A DNA stretch of 64,000 bases. It comes from Sandaracinobacteroides sp041675905 (lineage in GTDB: Bacteria > Pseudomonadota > Alphaproteobacteria > Sphingomonadales > Sphingomonadaceae). The notes beneath the pieces are model-generated. The model worked only from the letters and a program-made list of their open reading frames with translations, was not told the origin of the DNA and searched no databases. Within the stretch, counting starts at the first letter, position 1, and each line of letters begins with the position of its first letter. Of the stretch, positions 35,510-44,776 are shown in pieces. Position numbers and translations under genes: made by a program. The stretch spans positions 1 through 64,000 of the forward strand of contig JBAYSX010000007.1 in the NCBI GenBank assembly GCA_041675905.1, read 5' to 3'.

Positions 35510-36433
35510 TCAGGGGTGGATTGGATGATGATCCTCGCACGGATCGAGTTCCGGCTGGATCGTCGAATGGAAGATGGCGAAGCGGTCGGCCAGCATGTCG
35601 CGGATACGGATGCGCACCGCCTCCCCCGTTCCCGGCGTCTCCAGTTCGACATGCACGCTGCAATTCACCTCGTTCGTTGCGGTCGCCCAGACATGCAGAT
35701 CATGCACGCCGGCGACACCCGGTATCCCGGCGATGGCGCGGCGGATTTCCGGCAGGTTCAGCCCGCCCGGCACCCCTTCCAGCAGCACGTTCAGCGTTTG
35801 CCGCAACAAAATCCAGGTACGCGGCAATACCCATAAAGCAATGGCGACGGCCACCAGGGGATCGACGAAGGTCCAGCCGGTAAAGCGGATCACCAGCGCG
35901 CCGATAATCACGCCGACAGATCCAAGCATGTCGGCCCAGACTTCCAGATAAGCGGCCCTGATATTTAGGCTGTTGTCCTTCCCCGCCATCAATACCCGCA
36001 TGGCGAGCAGATTGACGATCAGGCCGCCGACCGCCACCGCCAGCATGCCGAGGGACGCGACTTCTTCGGGATAGCGCAGGCGATGCACCGCCTCGATGAA
36101 GATGTAGATAGCGATGGCAAACAGCATCAGCGCATTGAACGCTGCCGCCAATATTTCTACCCGGCGATAGCCGAAGGTCCGCCGGTCGTCCGCCGGGCGC
36201 AAACCGATCCGCACCGCCATCAGCGCAATGACCAATGCCGCAACGTCCGTCAGCATATGGCCGGCGTCGGACAACAGCGCGAGGCTGTTGAACCAGAATG
36301 CCCCGACCACCTGGACGATCAGGAAACTGCCGGTCAGCGCCAGCGCAATCGCCAGCATCCGCGTATTGGCTCCGGCGGTATGATCATGATGGTGGTGATG
36401 ACCACCGCTGTGCGATTCGTCGTGACTGGCCAT
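35510..36433 (-). CDS. Cation diffusion facilitator (zinc/cation efflux)
   Basis: The 307-residue protein has a His-rich N-terminus (SGGHHHHHDH), six membrane helices and a C-terminal cytoplasmic domain (GIPGVAGVHDLHVW). The transport site in helix 2 is SDAGHMLTD (HxxxD). In helix 5 it is LEVWADMLGS, with Glu where ZitB/CzcD have His. It should export Zn2+ or similar ions in exchange for protons. Its stop faces the DUF1636 stop 4 bp away. Confidence 0.91.
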   Translation of the reverse strand: MASHDESHSGGHHHHHDHTAGANTRMLAIALALTGSFLIVQVVGAFWFNSLALLSDAGHMLTDVAALVIALMAVRIGLRPADDRRTFGYRRVEILAAAFNALMLFAIAIYIFIEAVHRLRYPEEVASLGMLAVAVGGLIVNLLAMRVLMAGKDNSLNIRAAYLEVWADMLGSVGVIIGALVIRFTGWTFVDPLVAVAIALWVLPRTWILLRQTLNVLLEGVPGGLNLPEIRRAIAGIPGVAGVHDLHVWATATNEVNCSVHVELETPGTGEAVRIRIRDMLADRFAIFHSTIQPELDPCEDHHPIHP

Positions 36434-36514
36434 AATCTGTTCTCCCGTCCAGCCTCGACATTCGCCCGGTTTGGGCTATGTCTTTAACGACGGGTAGCAC
36501 ACAAGGATGCGAAC

Positions 36515-36625
36515 ATGGTCGGAACAAAGTTGATGATGCTGGCGGTTGCCCTGCTGGTCGGCGTGGGAAGCCAGTTTTGCGTGAACTATGGCGATTGCCT
36601 GCCAACCGCTATCGTCGCCGGTTGA
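36515..36625 (+). CDS. Possible 36-residue secreted or membrane peptide
   Basis: ATG 36515 is preceded by AAGGA with 7-nt spacing. The peptide has one hydrophobic stretch (LMMLAVALLVGVGSQF) then FCVNYGDCLPTAIVAG with two Cys. The palindrome at 36631-36660 lies 5 nt after its stop. It fills the gap between the cation transporter and ftsZ. Length and a single helix do not allow a family call, and it may not be expressed. Confidence 0.4.
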   Translation: MVGTKLMMLAVALLVGVGSQFCVNYGDCLPTAIVAG

Positions 36626-36630
36626 TTTCC

Positions 36631-36660
36631 ATCTCCGGCGGGCAGCTGCCCGCCGGAGAT
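36631..36660. terminator. 30-bp perfect palindrome between ftsZ and 36-aa ORF
   Basis: ATCTCCGGCGGGCAG is followed at once by its exact reverse complement. As RNA it folds into a GC-rich hairpin in both directions, 7 bp after the ftsZ stop (minus) and 5 bp after the small ORF stop (plus). No T tract follows on either strand, so a bidirectional, possibly Rho-aided, 3' end is the best reading. Confidence 0.6.
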
Positions 36661-36667
36661 TATCGGA

Positions 36668-38140
36668 CTAGTTCCGCTGTTGCCGGAAAAACGGTGGAAT
36701 CGCCGTGGCGTCATCGGCGCTTCTTTCCTGTTCCGGCGTCTCGATCACCGGTTCCACTTTCGGCTTGCGGGAGAGTGCGATCATCCGCTCGAACAGCGTC
36801 AGCTTGCGCGGTTCCGGCTCGGGCTCGGGCACTGGCGCGGGGCGAACGCGCGCAACTGACGGTTCACCCAGCGGCAGTTCGCTGACATTGGGTTTCGCAA
36901 GGACCGGAGCCGGTGCGGGTTCCGCTGCCGGCGTATCCAGATCGAAAACCTCCTCTTCCTCCGGTTCAACAGCTTCGACCGGCGCGGGAGCCACTGCTTC
37001 CGGCGGGCTGACAACGACCGGCGCGGGTTCCATGGGTACTGCCGCGGGGGAGGGAGCCGGAGCGGCGGCGGGCGCTGCCGCCGGGCTGCTCATGCGGGAG
37101 CCGAAGATGCCGCCGGCCGTTGTTCCGGGACGTGCGGCGCTGCTGCTGGAGGTCATGCCGGGCAGCGCGCTTTGTGAGGATTCGATGCCGGTCGCCACGA
37201 CCGACACGCGCATGCGCCCGTCGAGATCGTTGGAGAAGGCGGAGCCGACGATGATGTTGGCTTCGGGGTCCACCATTTCGCGGATATGCTGGGCGGCTTC
37301 TTCCACTTCCATCAGGCCGAGGTCTTCGCCGCCGGTGATGTTGATGATGACCGCTTTCGCACCGCGCAGCGACACTTCATCTAGCAGCGGGTTGGAGATA
37401 GCCTTTTCGGCGGCTTCGATGGCCCGGCGCTCGCCCTCGGCCTCGCCGGTGCCCATCATCGCCTTGCCCATCTCGCTCATCACCGTGCGAACGTCGGCGA
37501 AATCGAGATTAATCAGGCCTGGCAGCACCATCAGGTCGGTGATGCCACGCACGCCATGGTTCAGCACCTGGTCGGCCATGGCAAACGCCTGTTTGAACGT
37601 CGTTTGCTGATTGGCGATCAGGAACAGATTCTGGTTGGGGATGATCAGCAGGGTATCGACATGGCGTTGCAGTTCGGCAATGCCATCCTCGGCAGCGCGC
37701 ATCCGCTTCAGCCCTTCAAAGGCGAACGGTTTGGTGACGACACCCACGGTCAGCACGCCGCGTTCGCGCGCCGCACGGGCGACGACTGGCGCCGCACCCG
37801 TGCCCGTGCCCCCGCCCATGCCTGCTGTGATGAAGCACATATGGATGCCTTCGAGCAGTTGGTCGATCTCGCCAATGGCTTCCTCGGCAGCGGCAGCGCC
37901 GATTTCCGGGCGCGCACCGGCGCCCAGACCCTGCGTAATTTTCAGGCCAAGCTGGATGCGTGTTTCGGCAGGCGATGCGGCCAGCGCCTGGGCGTCCGTG
38001 TTGGCGACGGCAAAGTCGACGCCGGACAGACCATCGGCGATCATATTGGCGACGGCGTTGCCGCCGGCTCCGCCAACACCGATGACGGAAATGCGGGGTT
38101 TGAGTTCAACGAGGCTCGGTTTGACGAAATCGAATGACAT
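36668..38140 (-). CDS. ftsZ: Cell division protein FtsZ
   Basis: The 490-residue tubulin homologue forms the Z ring. GTPase motifs are VGGAGGNAVANMI, the tubulin signature ITAGMGGGTGTGAAP and the T7-type NLDFADVRTVM. The globular domain ends near residue 320. A long Pro/Ala/Glu-rich linker (about 320-475) ends with the short C-terminal peptide IPPFFRQQRN, the FtsA/partner-binding tail. It is the last gene of the dcw cluster, 17 bp after ftsA. A palindrome lies just downstream. Confidence 0.97.
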   Translation of the reverse strand: MSFDFVKPSLVELKPRISVIGVGGAGGNAVANMIADGLSGVDFAVANTDAQALAASPAETRIQLGLKITQGLGAGARPEIGAAAAEEAIGEIDQLLEGIHMCFITAGMGGGTGTGAAPVVARAARERGVLTVGVVTKPFAFEGLKRMRAAEDGIAELQRHVDTLLIIPNQNLFLIANQQTTFKQAFAMADQVLNHGVRGITDLMVLPGLINLDFADVRTVMSEMGKAMMGTGEAEGERRAIEAAEKAISNPLLDEVSLRGAKAVIINITGGEDLGLMEVEEAAQHIREMVDPEANIIVGSAFSNDLDGRMRVSVVATGIESSQSALPGMTSSSSAARPGTTAGGIFGSRMSSPAAAPAAAPAPSPAAVPMEPAPVVVSPPEAVAPAPVEAVEPEEEEVFDLDTPAAEPAPAPVLAKPNVSELPLGEPSVARVRPAPVPEPEPEPRKLTLFERMIALSRKPKVEPVIETPEQERSADDATAIPPFFRQQRN

Positions 38141-38157
38141 GGCGGCTTCCTCCGGGA

Positions 38158-39462
38158 TCAGATCTGGCGACGTAACTGCTGGAACAGGCGGGCAAAAGCG
38201 GATTTGGGTTCATTGCCGGCACGGGCTCCGCTAACGGCCCGTAACGGCATGCGGGAAAGATCGAGGCGCACGCTGCTGCCGACCAGAATCAGGCCGGCGA
38301 GGCTGGCGAACGCCGCCCCGCCTTGCGCTTCGGGGAGGCCGACAAGACCACGCGGCCGGCCAATACGCACATTACGCGACAATACTCCTTGCGCAAAATC
38401 GGCGATGCCGGGCAACTCCGCGCCCCCGCCGGTCAACACCACCTGGCGTCCGGCGGCACCGTGGAAGCCGAATTCCCGCAAGGCATCAGAGATTTCCGCG
38501 AACAGCATATCCAGCCGCGTGCGGATGACCATGATCAGTTCCGAGCGCGGAATGCGGCGCGGTTCCTGTCCGTCATCCGGGTCCAGCGGCGGCACCTCGA
38601 TCATTTCATGATTGTCCCGGGGCACGGCGGTGGCCGCGCCATGCAGGGTTTTCAGACGCTCGGCCGCAGCGCGTTGCGTCGCGAAATTGGCGGCGATGTC
38701 GGCGGTGATGTCAGCAGCCCCCATCTGGATGGCGACAAGCCCGGCCAGCATGCCGCCGCCATGCACAGATACGGTCGTAATCCCTGCTCCAAGCTCGACG
38801 ACGGCGACGCCCAGTTCGCGTTCCTCGTCGTTCAGCACGGCAGTCGATGCGGCGACGCCCGATGCGACGATGGATTCGACGTTCAGATGGGCGTTGCGCA
38901 CCACCAGATCGAGGTTGCGGCACGGCGGCCGCGCCGCCGTCACCACATGGATATCCACCTGCAACCGCTCGGCATGGAAGCCGCGCGGATTGATCACCCC
39001 ATCCAGGCCATCGATGGTGTAAAGCGTTGGCTCGGCATGCAGCGTCTCTCGGCCCTGCTTGCCAAAACGATCGTCAATGCGCTGCCGCCCGGCGGTCAGC
39101 AACGACACCATATCGTCGTTGGACACGCGGTGGCCGGCGATGTCCATCTCTACCGACATCACATCGCTGTCCAGCCCGCCCGCCGACAGGTTCACCAGCA
39201 CCGATTCAATCTGCACGCCGGCGGCTTTTTCCGCCTGCATCATCGCCGTGCGGATCGCCTGTTCGGTCAGCGCCATATCGGCCACCAGCCCGCGTCGCAG
39301 GCCGGTGCAGGCGCGGACGCCCGAACCGATGACGCGCGGGGGATTTTCGCCATCGGTAATGGCGATCAGCGCCGCGACTTTCGACGAGCCGACATCCAGC
39401 GCCGCCAGCACCCGGTCTGCCCGCGGGCGCATGAATTGCGAGGGAAGCATTGCCGCCACCAT
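38158..39462 (-). CDS. ftsA: Cell division protein FtsA
   Basis: The 434-residue actin-like protein tethers FtsZ to the membrane. LAALDVGSSKVAALIAI is the phosphate-1 loop, VVELGAGITTVSVHGGG the phosphate-2 loop, and VVLTGGGAELPGI the adenosine loop. The C-terminus FARLFQQLRRQI is an amphipathic membrane-targeting helix. The start overlaps the ftsQ stop (TGATG). Confidence 0.96.
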   Translation of the reverse strand: MVAAMLPSQFMRPRADRVLAALDVGSSKVAALIAITDGENPPRVIGSGVRACTGLRRGLVADMALTEQAIRTAMMQAEKAAGVQIESVLVNLSAGGLDSDVMSVEMDIAGHRVSNDDMVSLLTAGRQRIDDRFGKQGRETLHAEPTLYTIDGLDGVINPRGFHAERLQVDIHVVTAARPPCRNLDLVVRNAHLNVESIVASGVAASTAVLNDEERELGVAVVELGAGITTVSVHGGGMLAGLVAIQMGAADITADIAANFATQRAAAERLKTLHGAATAVPRDNHEMIEVPPLDPDDGQEPRRIPRSELIMVIRTRLDMLFAEISDALREFGFHGAAGRQVVLTGGGAELPGIADFAQGVLSRNVRIGRPRGLVGLPEAQGGAAFASLAGLILVGSSVRLDLSRMPLRAVSGARAGNEPKSAFARLFQQLRRQI

Positions 39463-40382
39463 CAGATCGCCACCTCTGCCGCCGGACGCCGCGCACCATT
39501 GGCCATGGCCGGGGTACTGGCGGATGCCTCGCCGGATTGCGGCAGGGGAAGCGGTTTCACCTTCGCGCCTGCCTCATCTGTCACGCGCACCACCATCTTG
39601 TCCGGTATCCGCAAGTCGAAGCGCAGGAATCCCCGTCCAAGCAAAGGCGTCTGACGATCGAGGGCGGCAAACTCCCGCAAGGCCTCCGCCGCCGCCTTGC
39701 CTTCCGGCAGGGACAGTGTTTCACCGCTGGTCATTTGCAGATCCCAGCGGCGCTCGCCGATCCAGATCGCCGCCTCCATCCGCTCGGCAATCTGCGGTTC
39801 GTTCACCAGCAATTTCAAGATAGTGGCGGCCTCGCGATTGGCGGTCGCCCCGACGATCAGCGGCAAATTGGCAAAATCCTCCAGCCGGTCCGATGGCAAG
39901 GAATCGCCATGCCGGTCAATCAACAGCAATTTACCCTGATTTTGCCAAACGGCAGCAGGTTTTCGCTCGATAATGGTTATTTCGAGACGATCCGGCCAGC
40001 GGCGGGCGATGCTGACGTCATGCACCCACGGCAGTTCGCGCAACCGTTCCTGCATCGCGGGCAAATCGAGCAGCAGCATCGAGTCCGATCCGCCGGACAA
40101 TACCTCGCGGTAGATGGACAGTTTCGGCTGGTTGACCGTGCCTGTTATTGCCACCTGGCGCACGACGAAACCGGCGCGCGACGCCGCCGTCGCCAACGCC
40201 ATGGTCGTCCTTTCCGGCACCCGCGCCACCAATGCCCAGACACCGGCCGCAACCACCGCCAGCCCGGCAAAGCCGCCGATCAGCAATTTCCAGACGGTTT
40301 TCGGCGCAAGCGGCACCTTTACCGGCTTTGGAGCCGGCCGGACCGCCGATTGCGGAATCTGTTTTTTGGGGCGCCGGCTCAT
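39462..40382 (-). CDS. ftsQ: Cell division protein FtsQ
   Basis: The 306-residue bitopic protein has a basic cytoplasmic tail (MSRRPKKQIPQ), one membrane helix (about residues 31-52), and a POTRA domain (VRQVAITGTVNQPKLSIYRE) with the beta domain after it. It links early and late divisome proteins. The ATG at 40382 overlaps the ddl stop (ATGA); the longer upstream frame has no homology. Confidence 0.95.
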   Translation of the reverse strand: MSRRPKKQIPQSAVRPAPKPVKVPLAPKTVWKLLIGGFAGLAVVAAGVWALVARVPERTTMALATAASRAGFVVRQVAITGTVNQPKLSIYREVLSGGSDSMLLLDLPAMQERLRELPWVHDVSIARRWPDRLEITIIERKPAAVWQNQGKLLLIDRHGDSLPSDRLEDFANLPLIVGATANREAATILKLLVNEPQIAERMEAAIWIGERRWDLQMTSGETLSLPEGKAAAEALREFAALDRQTPLLGRGFLRFDLRIPDKMVVRVTDEAGAKVKPLPLPQSGEASASTPAMANGARRPAAEVAI

Positions 40383-41326
40383 GGTCCCGCCGCCCGTTCC
40401 AGCAGCAGGCCCACCAACCCGGGGTAACTGATACCCTGCACCTGCGCCTGTTCGGGCACCAGCGACAGGGGCGTCATGCCCGGCTGCGTATTTACTTCCA
40501 GCAGATACAGCCCATCGACGCCTTCCGCCGGATTCCAGCGGAAATCGGCACGCGATACGCCCCGGCAGCCCAGTGCCTTGTGCGCCTCCACCGACGCCCG
40601 CATCGCCGCCGCCGCGATGTCGGCCGGAATCTCCGCCGGGCAAATATGGGTGGTCAGGCCGTCGGTATATTTGGAGTCATAATCGTAAAAGCCGGATGCC
40701 GGTTTCAACTCGGTTACGGCGAGCGCGCGCGGCGTGCCGTCCGCATCTTCCAGCACCGAGACGGTCAGTTCAAGGCCGGCGATGAATGGCTCGGCCAGAA
40801 GGGATGCGAACTCCTGCCACGGCCCTTTGGCATCGCGGGCGATCGGCTGGCCATAATTGCCATCGGTGGTAACGATGGCAACACCAACGGAAGAACCCTC
40901 ATTCACCGGCTTCAGTACATAGGGGCGCGGAATGGGATCACCGGCGAACAGGCTTTCGCTGGTCACCACTTCTCCGCCCGGCATGCGGATTCCGGCAGGG
41001 GCCAACAGCCGCTTGGTCAATTGCTTGTCGATGGCGATGGCTGATGCGGTAACGCCCGAATGGGTATAGCGCAGGCCCAGCAGGTCCATCAGCCCCTGAA
41101 CGCCGCCATCTTCTCCGGGTGTGCCATGCAGCGCGTTGAACACCACATCGGGCCTGGTCGCCAGCAACCGCTCGCCAAGCGTCGCACCCTCGCCGGGGCT
41201 TTTGCCCATGTCGAGCGCCGTTACTTCATGCCCCAGCGCCCGGCAGGCATCCGCCACGCCCGCACCCGACACCAGGCTCACTTCACGTTCCGAGGACCAG
41301 CCGCCCATCAACACCGTCACCCGCAT
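40379..41326 (-). CDS. ddl: D-alanine--D-alanine ligase
   Basis: The 315-residue ATP-grasp enzyme makes D-Ala-D-Ala for the peptidoglycan stem. VLMGGWSSEREVSLVSG is the substrate loop, RPYVLKPVNEGSSVGV the ATP-grasp loop, and LLEVNTQPGMTPLSL the metal site. Start ATG 41326 overlaps the murB stop (TGATG); its own stop overlaps ftsQ. Confidence 0.96.
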   Translation of the reverse strand: MRVTVLMGGWSSEREVSLVSGAGVADACRALGHEVTALDMGKSPGEGATLGERLLATRPDVVFNALHGTPGEDGGVQGLMDLLGLRYTHSGVTASAIAIDKQLTKRLLAPAGIRMPGGEVVTSESLFAGDPIPRPYVLKPVNEGSSVGVAIVTTDGNYGQPIARDAKGPWQEFASLLAEPFIAGLELTVSVLEDADGTPRALAVTELKPASGFYDYDSKYTDGLTTHICPAEIPADIAAAAMRASVEAHKALGCRGVSRADFRWNPAEGVDGLYLLEVNTQPGMTPLSLVPEQAQVQGISYPGLVGLLLERAAGP

Positions 41327-42228
41327 CAGGCTGGCTCCCCCAAGCGCTCGATTTCCCACTGCAATTCGACGCCCGACTGGGCCTTTACCCGCCGCCGCAC
41401 TTCCTCGCCCAGCGCCTCGATATCAGCGGCCGTCGCCGTACCGGTGTTGATCAGGAAATTCGTATGTTTTTCCGATACCTGCGCACCACCCAGCATCAAC
41501 CCCCGGCAACCGGCGGCATCCACCAGTTCCCAGGCCTTTTGCCCCGGCGGGTTGCGGAACGTGGAACCGCCCGTGCGGGACCGCAATGGTTGTGACGCCT
41601 CGCGTTCGGCGGCAATCGCATCCATACGGGCGGCGATGGCGTCCCGATTCCCGGCGCTGCCTTTCAGCAGTGCCTCCACCACAATATGTCCGTCGGGCAG
41701 CGCTGAATGGCGATAGGCATAGGCGAACCGCTCTGCCGGCCAGACTTCCACTGCACCGCTGCGCGTTACCACCGTCGCCTCGACCAATATGTCGCTGACG
41801 TCGCGCCCATAGGCCCCGGCGTTCATCCGCACCGCGCCGCCGATGCTGCCCGGGATGCCGCGCAGAAACTCCATTCCCGCAATGCCGGCGTCACGCGCCG
41901 CGCTGGCGACGGTAATCCCCATCGCCGCCGCCCCGGCCCGCACCTGCAAGCCATCCACTGAAACCGCTGCGAAGCTTTTGGGCAAACGCACCGTCACGCC
42001 CGGGACACCGCCATCCCGCACGATCAGATTCGATCCAACGCCCACCGCCAGCACCGGTACATCAGCCGGCAAATCGCGTAAAAACGCTGCCAGATCGGCA
42101 ACATCCGCCGGACGGAACAGCCATTCCGCCCGGCCGCCGCAGCGAAACCAGATGAAATCCGAAAGCCGCACATCGCGTTCCAGCGTGCCCCGCGGCGTCA
42201 GTTCAGGCAGGGCGGTGGCAAGCTTCAT
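41326..42228 (-). CDS. murB: UDP-N-acetylenolpyruvoylglucosamine reductase
   Basis: The 300-residue flavoenzyme reduces enolpyruvyl-UDP-GlcNAc to UDP-MurNAc with NADPH. FAD contacts appear as VLAVGVGSNLIVRDGGV and GIPGSIGGAVRMNAGAYG; the proton-donor Ser lies in GGSTFRNPPGQKAW. It lacks the extended loop of type I enzymes, so it is the shorter type II. The start overlaps the murC stop by 4 nt. Confidence 0.96.
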   Translation of the reverse strand: MKLATALPELTPRGTLERDVRLSDFIWFRCGGRAEWLFRPADVADLAAFLRDLPADVPVLAVGVGSNLIVRDGGVPGVTVRLPKSFAAVSVDGLQVRAGAAAMGITVASAARDAGIAGMEFLRGIPGSIGGAVRMNAGAYGRDVSDILVEATVVTRSGAVEVWPAERFAYAYRHSALPDGHIVVEALLKGSAGNRDAIAARMDAIAAEREASQPLRSRTGGSTFRNPPGQKAWELVDAAGCRGLMLGGAQVSEKHTNFLINTGTATAADIEALGEEVRRRVKAQSGVELQWEIERLGEPA

Positions 42229-43679
42229 CCCAGTCGCTCCACCGCCGACGCCAGATTGGCCGCCCAGCGGGTAATGTCACCCGCACCAAGGCACACCACT
42301 ATATCGCCAGCGCCCAAAAGCGGCTTCAGCAGGGGCGCAAGATCGCCCTCCCCTTCCACCGTCAGCACCTGGCGATGGCCGGAGCGCCGCAACGCATCCG
42401 CCAGCGCCTGATGCGTCACGCCCGCAATCGGCGCTTCACCAGCAGCATATACGGGCGCGACAACGACGACATCGGCATCGTTGAACGCTGGCCGCCATTC
42501 ATCGAACAGGTCGCGCAGGCGCGTGTACCGGTGCGGTTGCACGATCGCGATGACCCGCGCCTTCGCACCCTCCCGCGCCGCCGCCAGCACGGCGCGCACT
42601 TCCACCGGATGGTGTCCATAATCATCGATCACTGTAACGGGATCGCCGCCGTCCGGCAGATGAATCTCGCCTACCCGGCTGAACCGCCGTTTCACACCCG
42701 AAAATCGCGCAAAGCCTTCACGAATTTCCTCATCCGACAGGCCAAGCTGATCGGCGAGCGCGATCGCCGACAGCGCATTCAGCACATTATGTCGCCCTGG
42801 CATCGGCAACAGCAGATCATTGATCCGCCGTTCTTCCCCGCCGGCGCGCAAGGTTACATCGAAGCGATTGCCGCCCGGCACCGGCTCCACCCGGTCTCCC
42901 CGCACATCGGCCTGACCGGCGAAACCATAGGTAACGATCCGCCGGTCGGCCACCCGCGGCAGCATCGCCTGCACCTCGGGGTGATCGAGGCAAAGGATCG
43001 CCGCACCATAGAAGGGCACTTTCTGGATGAAGGCGCGAAAGGCGTCCCGCACCGCATCGAAATCGCCGTAATGATCGAGATGTTCGGGATCGATATTGGT
43101 GACGATGGCAAAGGTCGGCGGCAGGCGGAGGAAACTGCCGTCGCTCTCGTCCGCCTCCACCACCATCCATTGCCCGGCGCCAGGCCGGGCGTTCGAGCCA
43201 TAGCTGTTGATGATGCCGCCGTTGATCACCGTCGGGTCCAGCCCGCCCGCGTCGAGCAGCGCGGCCACCATCGAGGTCGTCGTCGTCTTGCCGTGGGTTC
43301 CGGCGACGCAGATCGTCGATTTCAGCCGCATCAGTTCTGCCAGCATCTCGGCACGGCGCACCACCGGAATCCGCCGTTCCAGCGCGGCATCCACTTCCGG
43401 GTTTCCGGCCTTGATGGCGGTTGAAATCACCACCACCGCCGCATCGCCGAGATTTTCGGCATCATGGCCGATGGAAATATGGATGCCCTTGTTGCGCAGG
43501 CCCTGCACCACGGCGCTTTCCGCAATGTCACTTCCCTGCACGCGAAAGCCGAGATTCGCCATCACTTCCGCGATGCCGGACATGCCGATGCCACCAATGC
43601 CGACAAAATGGATCGGCCCGATTTCCCGGGTGAAGCCGCCAGCGAAGGCGCGAATGGAGGCAGGGTTCAATGTCGTCAT
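42225..43679 (-). CDS. murC: UDP-N-acetylmuramate--L-alanine ligase
   Basis: The 484-residue Mur ligase adds L-Ala to UDP-MurNAc with ATP. The N-terminal Rossmann domain has HFVGIGGIGMSGIAEV, the P-loop is VAGTHGKTTTTSMVA, and a central GRHNVLNALSAIA and IDDYGHHPVEVRA follow. It overlaps murG upstream and murB downstream by 4 nt each. Confidence 0.97.
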   Translation of the reverse strand: MTTLNPASIRAFAGGFTREIGPIHFVGIGGIGMSGIAEVMANLGFRVQGSDIAESAVVQGLRNKGIHISIGHDAENLGDAAVVVISTAIKAGNPEVDAALERRIPVVRRAEMLAELMRLKSTICVAGTHGKTTTTSMVAALLDAGGLDPTVINGGIINSYGSNARPGAGQWMVVEADESDGSFLRLPPTFAIVTNIDPEHLDHYGDFDAVRDAFRAFIQKVPFYGAAILCLDHPEVQAMLPRVADRRIVTYGFAGQADVRGDRVEPVPGGNRFDVTLRAGGEERRINDLLLPMPGRHNVLNALSAIALADQLGLSDEEIREGFARFSGVKRRFSRVGEIHLPDGGDPVTVIDDYGHHPVEVRAVLAAAREGAKARVIAIVQPHRYTRLRDLFDEWRPAFNDADVVVVAPVYAAGEAPIAGVTHQALADALRRSGHRQVLTVEGEGDLAPLLKPLLGAGDIVVCLGAGDITRWAANLASAVERLG

Positions 43680-44776
43680 AGTGCGTTCCGCACTTCCTTT
43701 TCCACAAGATCAGCGAGCCGCGCCGCCGCATCCGGATGACCGAGGTTACGAGCGGCATCCGCCGCCGCCGTCAGCGCTTCCGGCGATTCCAGAAAGCCGG
43801 TAATCATGCCGCGCAATTTCGCCGGGTTGGCTTCCGCTTCCAGTAGCAGCGCACCCGCGCCAGCCTCCACGAAAGCCCGCGCATTGGCGGCCTGATGGTC
43901 ATCCGCCGCCGCCGCATAAGGGATCAGCAGCGCCGGCCGTCCCATAGCAGTCAATTCGGCCATCGTCGAGGCTCCGGCGCGCGCAATTACCAGATGCGCC
44001 GCCGCCAGCCGCTGCGGTAAATCCGCCATATAGGGCAAACATTCGGCGGTGACATCGGCGGCGCGATAGGCTTCGACGACTGCCGACAAATCTTCCTCCC
44101 GGCATTGCTGCACAACGGCCAGCCGGGCCCGCTGGTCTGCCGGGAGGCCGGCAATGGCTGCGGGCACCAGTTGCGAAAGAATCCGCGCGCCCTGGCTGCC
44201 ACCCACAACCAGCAGCCGCAGCTTTTCACCATTGGCCGGCGCTGCAAAGCCGGCGTCGCGCGCCGCCAGAATCGCTTCCCGCACCGGGTTGCCGACCATA
44301 TGCGTTTTATTCTGAAGATCGGGATCAAGTCCCTGCGTATCCGCATAGCTCAGCGCAATGGCGCTGACCCGGCCCTGCAAGCGGCGATTGACCCGGCCCA
44401 GCACAGCATTTTGTTCATGCAGCACGACCGCCAGCCGCAAGGACATTCCCGCGAGCATGCCTGGCAAGGACGGATAGCCGCCAAAACCCACCACGGCTTC
44501 CGCGCCTGCCTCTTTGGCGATGCGGCGGCCTTCCGCCCTTCCCCGGCGGATCGTCCACAGGGCTTTCGCCCAGGCAACCGGATTCATCCCGCGCGCTGTC
44601 GCCGATGGCAGCACATGGCGTTCCACCCGCTCGAACAGGCCCGGAAAACGCAAACCCCGTTCGTCTGTCAGCAGCGCCACCCGATGCCCGCGCCGCAGCA
44701 ATTCTTCGGAAAGCGCATGCGCCGGCACCATATGCCCGCCCGTGCCGCCAGCCGCGATCAGGATGGACAGGCTCAT
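43676..44776 (-). CDS. murG: Lipid II glycosyltransferase MurG
   Basis: The 366-residue GT-B enzyme adds GlcNAc to lipid I on the cytoplasmic membrane face. ILIAAGGTGGHMVPAHAL is the first glycine-rich loop; VVLHEQNAVLGRVNR, LVVGGSQGARILS and VIARAGASTMAELTAMG are further family signatures. Overlaps of 4 nt join it to ftsW and murC. Confidence 0.96.
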   Translation of the reverse strand: MSLSILIAAGGTGGHMVPAHALSEELLRRGHRVALLTDERGLRFPGLFERVERHVLPSATARGMNPVAWAKALWTIRRGRAEGRRIAKEAGAEAVVGFGGYPSLPGMLAGMSLRLAVVLHEQNAVLGRVNRRLQGRVSAIALSYADTQGLDPDLQNKTHMVGNPVREAILAARDAGFAAPANGEKLRLLVVGGSQGARILSQLVPAAIAGLPADQRARLAVVQQCREEDLSAVVEAYRAADVTAECLPYMADLPQRLAAAHLVIARAGASTMAELTAMGRPALLIPYAAAADDHQAANARAFVEAGAGALLLEAEANPAKLRGMITGFLESPEALTAAADAARNLGHPDAAARLADLVEKEVRNAL

